From contig JAJKFL010000014.1 in the NCBI GenBank assembly GCA_021186555.1, positions 22,947,033 through 23,011,032 on the forward strand: a DNA stretch of 64,000 nucleotides. The letters are read 5' to 3'. This DNA is from Reticulitermes speratus. Its lineage: Eukaryota; Arthropoda; Insecta; Blattodea; Rhinotermitidae. A program made the translations under genes and the position numbers. The number at the start of each line of letters is the position of its first letter. The first letter of the stretch is position 1. Positions 12,913 to 22,965 of this stretch are shown piece after piece. The notes beneath the pieces are model-generated. The model was given only the letters and a program-made list of their open reading frames with translations. It was not told the origin of the DNA and did not search any database.

Positions 12913-14621
12913 CTTTATCTTTGATTTATATACAAGTAGTTTCTTAAAATGATAAGAAATATATTTTATTTTGATTTAATAAACAAAAAATATCGCGAGG
13001 TTTATAATTGACTATATATGTGTCGTGGTGCAGGGATATGGAACACTGGTAGGGCACTGTTTCAGGCGATGACCAAAAGATACAAGCAACAAACCTCAAT
13101 GAGGAGTATCGACGCTTCAGGAGCTATTGAAGTCTCTATTTTTTCCGAAATTATTACAGCGTGCATATTCAGTAAAACTTTAACTCTAAGTGCAACATAA
13201 GAGCTGTGAATAGTGGTCCAGTGGAAGTGATGTGTGTGTGGAAACCATATTTGCAAATGGAAAGCAACAAATTTTTCGTTGAATTTTCAATTAAAAATTT
13301 TATGTGTTGGTTTAATATATGACAAAATTCTCTAAATTTAACGTCCCAGTTTTGCTGTGAAATGAATGCATACGAGCGAGTAATAATATAGGAATATGAC
13401 AAATATTAAATTTCAATGTATTTATGGTATTAGCCACAGGAAAATATGTCATCTTTTGGAGGAAACTTCGTATTAGCTCATTATATTTTGTGCCTTATTA
13501 CTATTTTTACTCTCTTGGAACGCAAACTGTGATTCGAGTGAGGCATTCTGGAAGTCCAAAGCTTTAATTTACTTCTCATGTAATATTTGAGTTCCTAATT
13601 ATAATTGGTTTCTGGGAATGAGAAAATGTGTAAATTTCGTAAACCGCTAGCCACTGGATGTACGACACAGCGACATTCCAGCTTGAACCTCAGAACCCAC
13701 CGACCGCAGGTACTGAAATAATTTATATTTGGAGCTTACGTTCGCCAAGGAACAGCGTCGTCCTCAGTGCACCGCAGTGGTTTCCGCCAGATTTCGTATC
13801 ATGTTTGATTGTGAACAACCCTCCCCTGTCTGTTCTTCCCTACTCTAATTGTCGTTAAACCGTTCGGGACAACTAAATTGAAGTAGCGCATAGAGAATAA
13901 AGAAAGGAAAACAAGAGCTAGAAGAATAGCAATCAGGCCCAAAGAAATGAAGCGTAGAAGTAAATAAATAAAGATGAAAAGACATATAGCGTGAAAGAAA
14001 TAAGGAAACAAATAACGGTAGGATGATAGAGTGAAAAAGAGCTGCACAACACAATTACCAGCGTCACAAACAAAAGCACTCATGGTGTATTCAGTGTAAT
14101 GGAATAGGTAGTTCTTGTTTTTGGAGTCTTGATTGCAATGGCATATAATGCCTTCATTAGAAAATACAGTCATGTAAACTAAGCAACGAAAAGAAAGTGA
14201 AATATTTATGTGAGGCATCGTCAGAGTTCATGTTTTGTGACGTAAGGACATCTTAGCAAAGAATTTAATTTCATTTCAATGCTTTACTTTTGTCAACTAC
14301 GAGATACCATATTAAAATATAATAATTAATCTTAGCATGAAAATTCTGAATTTTTTTGGGTGTAGTTTCTACCTGGTAAAATTTTACGTAAATTACAACG
14401 AATGAAGTGTTGTAATCAAAAGCGACGCTAGCGCCACGTTTGACAAACGTTGTGTGTGCACGCAAGCACACACACACACACACACACAGAGAGATACACA
14501 AACACCTATAATTCATACACTTATTATTTGAGTGTGTGTATATATGTGGTTGTTTGAACTGTAGTGGTTGTTGCATAAAATCATTGATACAGACAGTTGT
14601 TCGATCTAAAAAAAAGTAGTA
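12913..14621. other. non-coding; purine-rich stretch and (CA)n
   Basis: Bases 13870-14045 are purine-rich on the plus strand, which leaves a chance 139-codon minus frame (13799-14218) rich in Leu, Phe and Tyr. A (CA)n tract lies at 14466-14488. No gene is supported. Confidence 0.4.
14466..14488. repeat. (CA)n microsatellite
   Basis: Uninterrupted CA dinucleotides, read directly. Confidence 0.9.
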
Positions 14622-14732
14622 ATTCATTCATTCATTCATTCATTCATTCTGTAGTCTGTCTTACGACAGGTCCGTAACCTCTTCCAAAGCGAGTTCTCCA
14701 CAGGGTGCGATCTAGTGCTTCCTCCTTCAATT
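14622..14732 (-). mobile_element. LINE-A 3' end, copy 2
   Basis: On the minus strand this is the last roughly 80 bases of the LINE-A frame (the segment encoding LWRTRFGRG-type residues) and its stop, followed by an ATTC/GAAT microsatellite tail at 14622-14650. It matches the end of the longer copy at 32093-32790 closely. It is severely 5' truncated, as is usual for LINE insertions. Confidence 0.8.
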
Positions 14733-16320
14733 TACAAATAAGGGATATGAGATAATAAAATCTTCACAGTGTGTGTTTGTGTGTGTTTGGAGGGGAGGGG
14801 GCTCCAATTTTCAAATTCAGTACCTGAAGTAACAGAGCTATATAACTAAGTAAATTACAGACAAACTTGAAGGTTTCCCCTGCTGAATTTTAGCTAAGGG
14901 TTTGTTTACTCTGATCTAGTAAAAACCATATACCGTACTACTTCTAATGGTCTGTTTATTAATAAGTATTATTGAGCAGTCTGTAATAATACGATTACAA
15001 CAGCCATAACTCTTCATTTCTTACTGGCAACGGCGATTTATCCGTAGGAATATTCTCCGGTTTCAAGAGACATTTTTCATCAACATTAGTGTATGTTTGT
15101 AATCACGCGTAGAATTTGAAGAGAAGTCTACTTGTTTGTACTTTACACTGCAGGTGCATTGTGTGCAGAAATTGTACCGCTAACTTCGATGTTTTGCATC
15201 CCGTTGTGTTGGAAATCAAATTAAACCGATTGGTATAACCGTCTAACACAACGAGCTGGTTTGTAAACCTGAGCTGCTCAACTTGAATATACATTTGCAT
15301 AACAACTGCTGTTGTGTTAGACAATTGTACGAATTTATTTAATTTGTAGCACTAACGTATAACGATATGTACAGCTTTACTTTTACGGAAAAATGAGAAT
15401 TTTGATATTTTCAAAGGACCCTCACGCGAGGGTTCATTTCCTGGAGGTAAGGCGGCCGGGACGTAAAGATACACCGTCATTTCCTTCTAGTGGCGAGATA
15501 TCTGTACCTGCCCTCCCTCATGTGCCTTCATGGTATATACAGGGACAGATTTATTCTGCATTAATTTTGTTATTGCTTGTTCTATTAAGTGGCACTTAAA
15601 CAGTTTTAAATGTATAGTTAATTTAGTGTTGAGTGATCGTATGGCACCGAATGATAATTTAGAATTTACTTGCATGAACTTTCTTGGCATACAAACTCTT
15701 AAGATAATTTTTCCCGAGGGTATTATTAATTATACGTAGGAGAAGTTATAGTGACAGTAGTCGGTTTTCTTCTTAGATTTGAGCCCTGGTTCTCCCAAAA
15801 TGCGAATTGTCATTTGTAACCACTACTCTAGCATGATTGGTGCGAGGGAAGTATTTTCCTGTCCTTCCTTTCCTGAGTTTTCAGTGGAGATAAATGAGGG
15901 GTACAGCAGGATAGAATGAGGGTCTGAATGTCGGAACAGCTGTACTGTGATCGTGCTTTTAACCCATTTTTCGTGAATATTTCTTGTCCTTTAGTAATTA
16001 CCATGGAAATTTCTTTCCGCATTTTGTTTCTCGTGCATTGCCATGCTTCACAAACAACACCTGTTGTAGAAATTTTAAAACGCCATTGGTACTCCAGCGG
16101 AATTTTGAAGTTTTCTATAAACAAACATGACTTGACGTGTAAGTCTCATTCTCTTCACATGTCCTTACTTTACTGTAATCCTTATCGTGCCCTTTCGGAT
16201 CGTTATGAATAGAAAATGAAATAAAACAGAATAACAATACTAAAGTATTGACCAGGAGATCACGATTACTTTAATTATACAAACAGTTGGTTAAACAATT
16301 ACTAATATGATCAAAGCAAG
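14733..16320. other. non-coding apart from a SINE-2 fragment
   Basis: Overlapping short frames on both strands (15393-16212) carry no recognised motif. Only the SINE-2 piece at 15443-15535 was identified. Confidence 0.4.
15443..15535 (+). repeat. SINE-2 body fragment
   Basis: Shares with SINE-2 (12617-12912) the block AAGGCGGCCGG followed by ACGTA, and a downstream TCATGTGCC block at similar spacing. The A and B boxes are missing. Confidence 0.55.
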
Positions 16321-16540
16321 AAAAATGACGTTGGCGGGACATGGGCCATGCTTGTGAGAGAAAAGAAATGCCTGCGGAATTGGGTTCGAAAACCTGCAGG
16401 AAATGGACTGCTAAGAAGAATTGGGCGCAGATGAGAGAATAATCATGAAAGTGATCTTGAAGAATTAGAATTGGAGGATGTGGAGCGGATAAATCTGGCT
16501 CAGTATAGGATCCGGTGATTGGCTGTTTTGAATACGGTAA
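16321..16540 (-). repeat. dispersed repeat with a characteristic translated motif
   Basis: The minus-strand translation contains SKQPITGSYTEPDLSAPHPP and then LQDHFHDYSLICAQFF. From memory of translated arthropod repeats, a pattern of QQPATGPYPEPD-type followed by DPFHYY.PIYA is common in dispersed non-coding repeats. It is therefore called a repeat relic, not a protein. The class is unknown, and the 120-codon frame is incidental. Confidence 0.4.
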
Positions 16541-16657
16541 TGAATTTTCGAGTTTGATAAAACGCAGGCATTTATTGACTACATGAGGGCCTATTACCTT
16601 CTCAAGAATGTCTATTCCAACCATTAGTAACAAAATTGTTGTTTTAAGTATTGGAGG

Positions 16658-16852
16658 ATGACAAGTGCAAAGAATGGAGGAGGTAGAAATGAGAATTTGA
16701 AGACTGCTGAGTATACACGATTAAACCAGAAAATACATAGAGGATTAGGTGAGGAACTTAGGTCGCTAAGAGCTGTGTATTATAAGGAGATTACCGCATA
16801 CTGGCAAAGATGGGAAGACTATATAGATAGAAGGATTAAGACGCGAGCTTGA
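16658..16852 (+). pseudogene. possible LINE linker fragment
   Basis: The frame contains AEYTRLNQKIHRGLGEELRS and then a Trp-containing segment (AYWQRWEDYIDRR). The pattern resembles the basic, helical linker between the endonuclease and reverse-transcriptase domains of non-LTR elements (Y..LN..I.R), but no catalytic motif is present and the frame stops early. It could equally be chance. Confidence 0.2.
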
Positions 16853-17749
16853 AGATAACGTCGAATTGAAAGCATATCTTCTGAGGGGTTTATAAATGTT
16901 CGTGAAGAAATTAGAAGTAGTAGTATACTTTGGAGAATAATAGACCAGAGACAATTATCTTTTCAGTATAACCACGATGCCCCTTATTATAGTGTGGTAT
17001 TCAGTACAGGTAGATGTAGCACCGAGCCTGACTTACCGATACAGATTTTGAGAACGCTCCATAGATTCTGTAGTCGTTCGCTTTGTAATTTAATTTGTAT
17101 ACTCTCTAAGTTTTGGATGCAAACTTTCCAATCTGCCTCGCGTAATTTCTCGTTCTTTAGTCCTTTTCCTATCCACGCCCACGTTCTCTCTTTAGATAAG
17201 TGCATAATTCCATTTCCCAAATGAGAAGAAAAACATCTGGCATGAAAGGAACCGAACTGACTTAAGTATGAGAATGAGCGCACTTTTGAGGAAAATTCGC
17301 TGCGACCTCTTGGCTGGGTTTTCCTCTCGCTGGTGCACCAGGCGTATGAACTGGACCCCACACCTTGTGTGAACTGTGGAGGAACCCTAATAGCGCATAA
17401 CTCGCCCTGGCTTAGAAAATAAATAACAGATATTGAGCTCCACGGGGAAGGAAAGAGCTACAGCCTCGCACTCTCATCTTGCAATCTGCAGGCTCTTTAC
17501 ATCCTCTTGAGGGAGCTTGGTACAGAGTTACAACTTTAGTACATTTCGTGCCAAAATGTTAAAAGCTTCGTCGAAAATTGTAAGTGGTACAAATGTAATT
17601 ATCGATGTGACTTGTGTAAGCCTTATTCTATTCCCTCTGTACCACCCCAGCGCGTGCCTGCAAGCCGTAATCCGAGTGAATTAGAGGTGTTTTTACTCCA
17701 GCAGATTATAAACAATTTACGATTGACTCAGCAAGAATAAAGAAAATTG
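16853..17749. other. non-coding, nothing recognised
   Basis: A 124-codon minus frame (16987-17361) and its shadow on the plus strand show no motif I recognise. Confidence 0.35.
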
Positions 17750-17950
17750 AGGGGTGTACGGTTAGTCGACGGCCTCTCACCTCATAGCCCTATGTTGAAT
17801 CCCAGGCAGGTCGATGTGGGATTTGTGGCAGAGAAAGATGAACTGGGAGAGGGTTTCTTAGAGTTCTTCGGTTTTCTACTGTCAGTATCATTCCATCAAA
17901 ACGTCGTATTCATTCATCTGTTACAGACTCTTTGTAGTTGTAGCAATGTA
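17750..17950 (+). mobile_element. SINE-1, diverged and 5' truncated
   Basis: Begins at GGTTAGTCG, just inside the A box of SINE-1, and continues through the B-box region (TTGAATCCCAGG, altered from GGTTCGA) and the body segment GATGTGGGATTTGTGG. It is the most diverged of the three copies. A B box this altered would not be expected to promote transcription. Confidence 0.65.
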
Positions 17951-18030
17951 AGTCGTGAAGCAACATTTAAAAATGAATAAAACTGATTAAAATTCCGGTC
18001 TTTGCAAGTATTACTCTATGTTGTTGGGTC

Positions 18031-18280
18031 AGTGATTCTTGACGTTTCGAAAGAACGTAGTTCTTACATCATTAATTGTCAAACAGTCAAAGGATAAGAA
18101 CTATTTAAGCAATTCAAGAACAATAACTATTCTCTTTGGTTGGCTTGGCCCTTGAATGTGAAGGCACTAAATGCCTTCGAAAATGTGAAAACCACTAACC
18201 GATTGACACAGTGTCGCGTTCCGAAGGACCTGAAGCCTCAGCATCACCGCTATGAGAACCTCGGATCTCGTAAAAAAGAT
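18031..18280 (-). repeat. Penelope-type terminal-repeat relic (DVTPC-family)
   Basis: The minus translation includes EVLIAVMLRLQVLRNATLCQ and then FEGI*CLHIQGP. This matches the widespread arthropod repeat pattern F.VLTAV..k...FWDVTPC ... FEGT..LHLQG. A hammerhead-like core (motif I) follows in the same orientation, as in the repeats at 19930-20300 and 33960-34110. Interrupting stops and the absence of a longer frame show that the peptide is an accidental translation of a non-coding repeat. Confidence 0.5.
18036..18078 (-). ncRNA. hammerhead-like motif I, degraded
   Basis: Minus strand: a 5' core of UUAAUGA (18075-18069) where CUGAUGA is expected, stem II AAGAAC/GUUCUU with loop UAC, GAAAC at 18048-18044, then GUC at 18043-18041 directly after. 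Two invariant 5' core bases have changed, so activity is unlikely. The GAAACGUC junction with no stem III loop is shared with motifs E and F. Confidence 0.4.
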
Positions 18281-19062
18281 AATTAATTGTTCAACTGCTT
18301 TAACTTGCTCCAAAACATCTAAATGTACTCTGTCTATGGGACATGAAGTGAACTCAAGTCTGACATTTTGCGTGTTTTCTTGTTCTCGTTTCTGTTGCAA
18401 ATAAAGGTGTATTTGTACTGTTTTGTGATGGGTTAGTTTTCAGTTTTATGTAACTGTATTGCACATTACCTGTAATGTTCCGTGAACTTTTAATGTGTTC
18501 CGCTACGTGTTCGCGTTTATGATAGTAGGTGATGAAGATGTGATGTATTTAGTTCGTCACAGTTCTGTACTTAAGCATATGTACTCGTAATTTATGACGT
18601 TGTCTTTAAGTTCTCAGAAGTTTAGACAAGGGAATTTATGTTTCTGTGTTACTGCATTGTCACTGTGTGTGTTAATAGTAACATTTTGAAGTTGCTAATT
18701 TGCATACTTTCGGTGCAAAAGTGTTGTCCGATTGGTTCAGATTTCATCAATAAAGACGATGTTAGGATGTCGGAAGAACTGCTAATGTTATTAGTTTGGA
18801 ATGTTAATTGTATTTAGGGATGGACTTTCTTCTTTCAGGCGGTTGAATTAAAAAAGTTTCGCTGAACATCTCGCGGAATTTTTAAGAATTTTTACGTTAG
18901 GGCTCTTAGCTTAAAGTTGCAAGAGTATTACTAGGTTTGGAAACTTTTGGGAAACTTCTTTTAAATTTTCTTCAAGACTTTTCTTAAACTTTTGTTAAGT
19001 TAATCGTAGCAAAGATATAGACTAATAAAATAATGAGATAGCTCCATATCTGTCATAGAAAA

Positions 19063-19097
<35 letters not shown>

Positions 19098-19929
19098 GTG
19101 CATAAACTGAATGTACTTAACTAAATTACAAGGAGGCCAATCAGAATATTTTTTACAAATCTATTATTTTTGTATGATATGTCATTATGTATTATTTTCT
19201 CCTTTAATTATCTGTTATTGAAAAATAGGGTCATTATTCCCTTTACTCTAAGTAGGCAGGGCATCAATTGTTCCGTTTGACGGATAGAAACTAATCCGAA
19301 ACACTCAAGGAACTGTCCCAGTGGGGCTAAATGAAGTGACTAAGTTTTTCTACTATCTGTAGCTCATATTCTTAAAGACATACAGAATTTTGGGTGACTT
19401 CATATACCACTATTCCTTCATTTTATTCCTGCTGTTACTCTCAATAGTAAATGTTGTATGTGTGTGTCTCATTATTAAAGGTCAGTTGGCACTCCACAGG
19501 GATGTAAAAGGAAGCGCTGTTTTAAGATACCGTATTAGCGACTACGAGTATTCGTATTCCATGACAGATACGGTAGTTTAATGGACACTACTGAACTGCG
19601 CTATGCGTATGACGAAATTCATGTGAAACGGCTGTTTGTAGCCGCACCGTGATGTCTAACGTCCGGTCTTCCTTCTCCCATCAGCGCTTAGGAAGTATAT
19701 TGAAATAAAATTGACCGCATTTCGATCAGAAAGGCGTGGCCGTTTGGATACTGGAGCGGTAAAGATAGGGTTGATTTATATCATTATGGGGCCTGTTTTT
19801 ATAATACCGCTTTTACTGCCACTACCAGTGTTACTGAGTGCTTCACAACGCGAGTTTCACGTATGACTTAAAATCCTCACCTCCTTTGTAATTCATTATT
19901 ACACATCCGTGGGCTTAGTGTTTACGTTT
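18281..19929. other. non-coding; (TTA)n tract
   Basis: Contains a (TTA)n microsatellite at 19064-19096. No motif was seen in the short frames. Confidence 0.4.
19064..19096. repeat. (TTA)n microsatellite
   Basis: Eleven TTA units, read directly. Confidence 0.95.
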
Positions 19930-20128
19930 TTGCGGCGTCATAGTGTCTTTTGACCAAATGGTAATTGTCTGGGTATTGACGCCGTGTAGGTTTGTATTTC
20001 GGCACCGAAGTTTCGATGAAACGTGCATTCTCCACCTTCCGTTAGTTGTAGTTGACCGTGACGTAGTCCCTTTATCTCTGAAGATGATGGTAGTATTCGT
20101 GATTTCAGGCTTCCGCCGCGATGTTGAT

Positions 20129-20296
20129 GAGATTTGCGCTCTTCTGGGTTATTACACATCGTCGAATGGTAATCCTTTACCGACCAAGGATCTTGGACTT
20201 CTTTACCCTGGAAGACGGGACAGATACGTTGTCCCGAAACGTCGGTAAGGGATTATCATTCGACGCTTCGTAATACCTCAGAAGAGCGCAGATCTC
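20129..20296. repeat. 56-bp inverted repeat around motif E
   Basis: The left arm 20129-20184 and right arm 20241-20296 are reverse complements with a handful of mismatches. The right arm begins with the GTC triplet that follows GAAAC of motif E, so the inversion breakpoint coincides with the predicted ribozyme cleavage site. The same arrangement occurs at 3151-3343 with unrelated arm sequence. Confidence 0.75.
20201..20250 (+). ncRNA. hammerhead-like motif E
   Basis: Stem I is CTTTACC (20201-20207) with GGTAAGG (20244-20250), 7 bp including one G-U. The 5' core is CUGGAAGA (20208-20215), which has one extra G relative to CUGAAGA. Stem II is GGGACA/UGUCCC (20217-20222 with 20230-20235), 6 perfect bp. 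GAAAC is at 20236-20240 and the GUC triplet at 20241-20243. There are no bases for a stem III loop, so only a dimer could form stem III (ACGU is self-complementary). The core insertion probably inactivates it. Confidence 0.5.
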
Positions 20297-20300
20297 ATGG

Positions 20301-21379
20301 TGGCAGTATGTTCCTCCGAACTATATCGACGTGCAAAGCTACGCTATGTAAAGAGTTGGAAGGCTACATCTTAGCTACATCTTTGATTACTATTTCCATC
20401 TGAATTGCACATAACGCAGTCTATGTACTGTTACGCGCGTAGTCTTAACACAGCTTATGAAGGATTAACACGTGTGATTGCATATAAATATTCTTACCAT
20501 AACAGATATATTAATTAGCCTTGCTGGGATGAATGGTATTTGAGAGATTAGGTGTGTGTGTTGTCGTCCTCTGAATTTGAGAAGTAAGTTGGGTGGTTTG
20601 ATGGAAGCATAGGTGGAAAAGTTGAAAGGATGGTGGAACAAAAATCTGGACAGTGTATGGACCGGTGGATGAACGACCTGATTTGTTAGGTGGGTGGTGT
20701 ACCTGCCATAGAATTCCGACTCACCAGCATTGTTCCAAGTATTCGGCAACTTCGTATTTCACATAAAATTCCTACTTTATAGAAAGGGTGTTAGTTTTTA
20801 TTACCATTGCCTTTGTGCGTGGCACAAAAATTCGCCCTTTTCTTTTACTTTTTATGTCTGCGACTCTACTAGCTTTGGGTTTCCGTAATTTTGTTTCAGA
20901 CCAAAAGATTTGATGAGGACTACGGTTTGAAACACTACCTTCTATTACCATTCATATTTTCCGCCTCTCTTCACTATGATAGAGATAATCGACCGCTAGG
21001 AATTGACGTTTCGCCATTATATATTCCGTTGTTTAGTGGTTTCCATTACCTGCACGCCGCAGTGTAAAAGAGTGAAGGTAATTCTGTACCCACAGCCGAG
21101 CAGGACACAGCCCAGCCCAGACTGTGGCTACCTGCACTCCCTGGAGAGATGGATTTAAGCCCGACCAAACAGCAGGAAAGCATATTAGAATCTGTAGAGC
21201 AGTAAGCAGTTCCTTAATGTCGAGGCATACAAAGTCGATGTATAAGTTGAATTTGTGGCTGTGAGATAAATAAAAGGCTAGAAAAATAAGGATATTTATT
21301 CAGAAAAGGACAAAATAATGAGTTAAAAGCATAGTTCTAAATAGAAAATGGAAAATTTCCTGGCAGAAGAAGAATTATT
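20301..21379. other. non-coding, nothing recognised
   Basis: A 94-codon minus frame at 20465-20749 shows no motif. Confidence 0.4.
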
Positions 21380-21556
21380 AGGAACGTGCTTGGCCAGTGG
21401 TAGCACTCCACATTTAGTAGGTCACCAGTCGTGGTTCGGAGAACAGCAATCCTGATTGAAATTTTTCATGGTTTTCCTTCGTCTGTCCATGAAAATACCC
21501 GGACAGTACCGCTTCCATACTTCTGCCAGTTCACTAATCATCCTACCGTTCAATGC
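21380..21556 (+). mobile_element. SINE-5 copy 1 (partial)
   Basis: Shares with the copy immediately downstream the ordered blocks CATGGT.TT.CCT, GTA.CCGCTTCC and TTCACTAATCA.CCTA. The tRNA-like head is poorly preserved (GTGGTTCGGAG may be the B box). The two copies lie head to tail, 50-60 bases apart. Confidence 0.45.
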
Positions 21557-21604
21557 ACTGTGATACTGTCAGAATCGTTAAAACCCATCAAATAAATAAA
21601 TCGG

Positions 21605-21806
21605 ACGTCTAGGTTGAATGAGTAGCACATCCGCGTCGTATTCGGGAAGTACTGAGTTCAAATCTCGGCTCAGAGGCCGGATATCATATATAAGATTTGT
21701 TGTGTCTTTTTAAGTCCCTCGATGAACGTACCATGGTATTGCCTCTAATTAGTCTGTAACCGCTTCCTTCCACATGATTTTAAATCATACTTCACTAATC
21801 ACCCTA
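21605..21806 (+). mobile_element. SINE-5 copy 2, tRNA-derived
   Basis: The tRNA-like head has TGAGTAGCACAT near 21617 as an A-box relic and GAGTTCAAATCTC (21654-21666) as a B box. The body is shared with the copy at 21380-21556. Diverged, with no clear target duplication. Confidence 0.5.
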
Positions 21807-22611
21807 AAATCCACAATACAAAATGTGAGCTACTGACAGGTTTGTTAAGTAAGAAGAATAAGCACATGACAGTAACAATATTAAAACGCATCAGACGAGT
21901 TTATTCACAGATTAATACTTTAGGTTAACTCTTGTGCGTCCGTTTTTCATTAGGGTGCGAGTAAAAGTAATTTATGACTATCCAGCTAACTTCATGGGAT
22001 ATAATCCTTTTAATAAGTTAATAGTTTCTCAGGTAGACAAGGAATTTCCTGAATTTCATGACACCTCATTGTCTACTACCATTTTCTCAAGAGCTCTCCA
22101 CTGGTCCCCGTCCTGAGAGAGATGAATGCAGTCTACAATGTCATATCCTATTTTCGTCAAAACAAATTTTTGTATTATCCTCCCAGCTACGCCTAGATTT
22201 GCTGAGTGCTGTCCACTCTTAAGGGTTGCCATGCAAAATCCTATAATTATTTTATTTTCTTTCAGTCGTGTTGTATATACCATCCTTTTCTGTTGACTTG
22301 ATCGCCTAATATTTGGCGAAGCGTACAAACAATGAATCTTCTGCTTTTACTGCCTCTGCCTCAGGTCTAAATATTCTCCGTAACGCCCTATTCTCAAATA
22401 CAGCCAATTGTGTTCCTCAGTGTAAAGGACCGAGTTTCACACCCATACAGAACAGCAGGAAAAATTATAGTTTGTTATATTTTAATTTTTACCTTTGTAT
22501 ACACGAACCGGGAACACAAACATTTCAGGACCGAATAATAGCACGCATTCACAGGAAATTATATTCTGATGTGTGCTGCAGCAGCAGGCGCAAAGTGTTG
22601 GGGTGTGTGAA
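21807..22611. other. non-coding, nothing recognised
   Basis: The 90- and 100-codon frames on opposite strands (22056-22328, 22313-22615) show no motif. The plus frame runs into the AT repeat that follows. Confidence 0.35.
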
Positions 22612-22690
22612 ATAATTAATTGTTAATAGTTAATAATTAATAGTTAATTAATAGTTAATAATTAATAATTAAATGTTAATAGTTAATTGC
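22612..22690. repeat. degenerate TTAATAGTTAAT tandem repeat
   Basis: About eight imperfect units of TTAATAGTTAA/TTAATAATTAA, abutting the 5' end of SINE-3. Confidence 0.8.
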
Positions 22691-22691
22691 G

Positions 22692-22965
22692 TCACGAGCC
22701 GAGTTATAGTAGTTGTTGTAGCAATAGTCTGCGGACTTGACGACCGGTCAGTTGTGGTTCGATTCGCCTTCTTTGCACGTTAAAAGGAGGCTTACTCAGC
22801 CTCCTATTCAGTGGGTACTGGGGATCCTTCCCCGGGAATAAATCTGTCGGGGCGTAAACCTGACCACTCACTCCCGAGTTGCGAGGTTTATAATGAGTGG
22901 AGCTGTATCTCCACTTCGACATTATCCTTATGGCCCTGCGGAGTAATACATTTGCCGTTGCTGTT
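22692..22965 (+). mobile_element. SINE-3, tRNA-derived
   Basis: The B box is GGTTCGATTCG (22756-22766), with a weaker A-box-like TAGTAGTTGTTG about 50 bases upstream. The body includes GCCTCCTATTCAGTGGGTAC, then GGGGCGTAAACC and AATGAGTGGAGCTGTA. Fragments of the family occur at 5576-5690 and 40315-40420. The element sits directly against an AT-rich tandem repeat. The minus frame at 22704-22922 is an incidental translation. Confidence 0.65.

Larger units (their letters stand above)
19930..20300 (+). repeat. Penelope-type repeat relic with inverted arms
   Basis: The plus translation reads VLTPCRFVFRHRSFDETC and later GFRRDVDEICALLGYYTSS, the recurrent peptide pattern of the DVTPC repeat family. 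Downstream, 20129-20184 and 20241-20296 form an imperfect 56-bp inverted repeat whose 56-base loop carries most of hammerhead-like motif E. An inverted remnant of the same core (CCGAAGTTTC) lies near 20003. The 101-codon frame is therefore not a gene. Confidence 0.55.

Noticed and set aside
13799-14218. 139-codon minus-strand frame rich in Leu, Phe and Tyr, as a possible membrane protein
   Set aside because: It is the complement of a purine-rich tract, has no start context, motif or splice signal, and its composition follows the base bias.
16987-17361. 124-codon minus-strand frame
   Set aside because: No motif, and the opposite strand is open over the same stretch.
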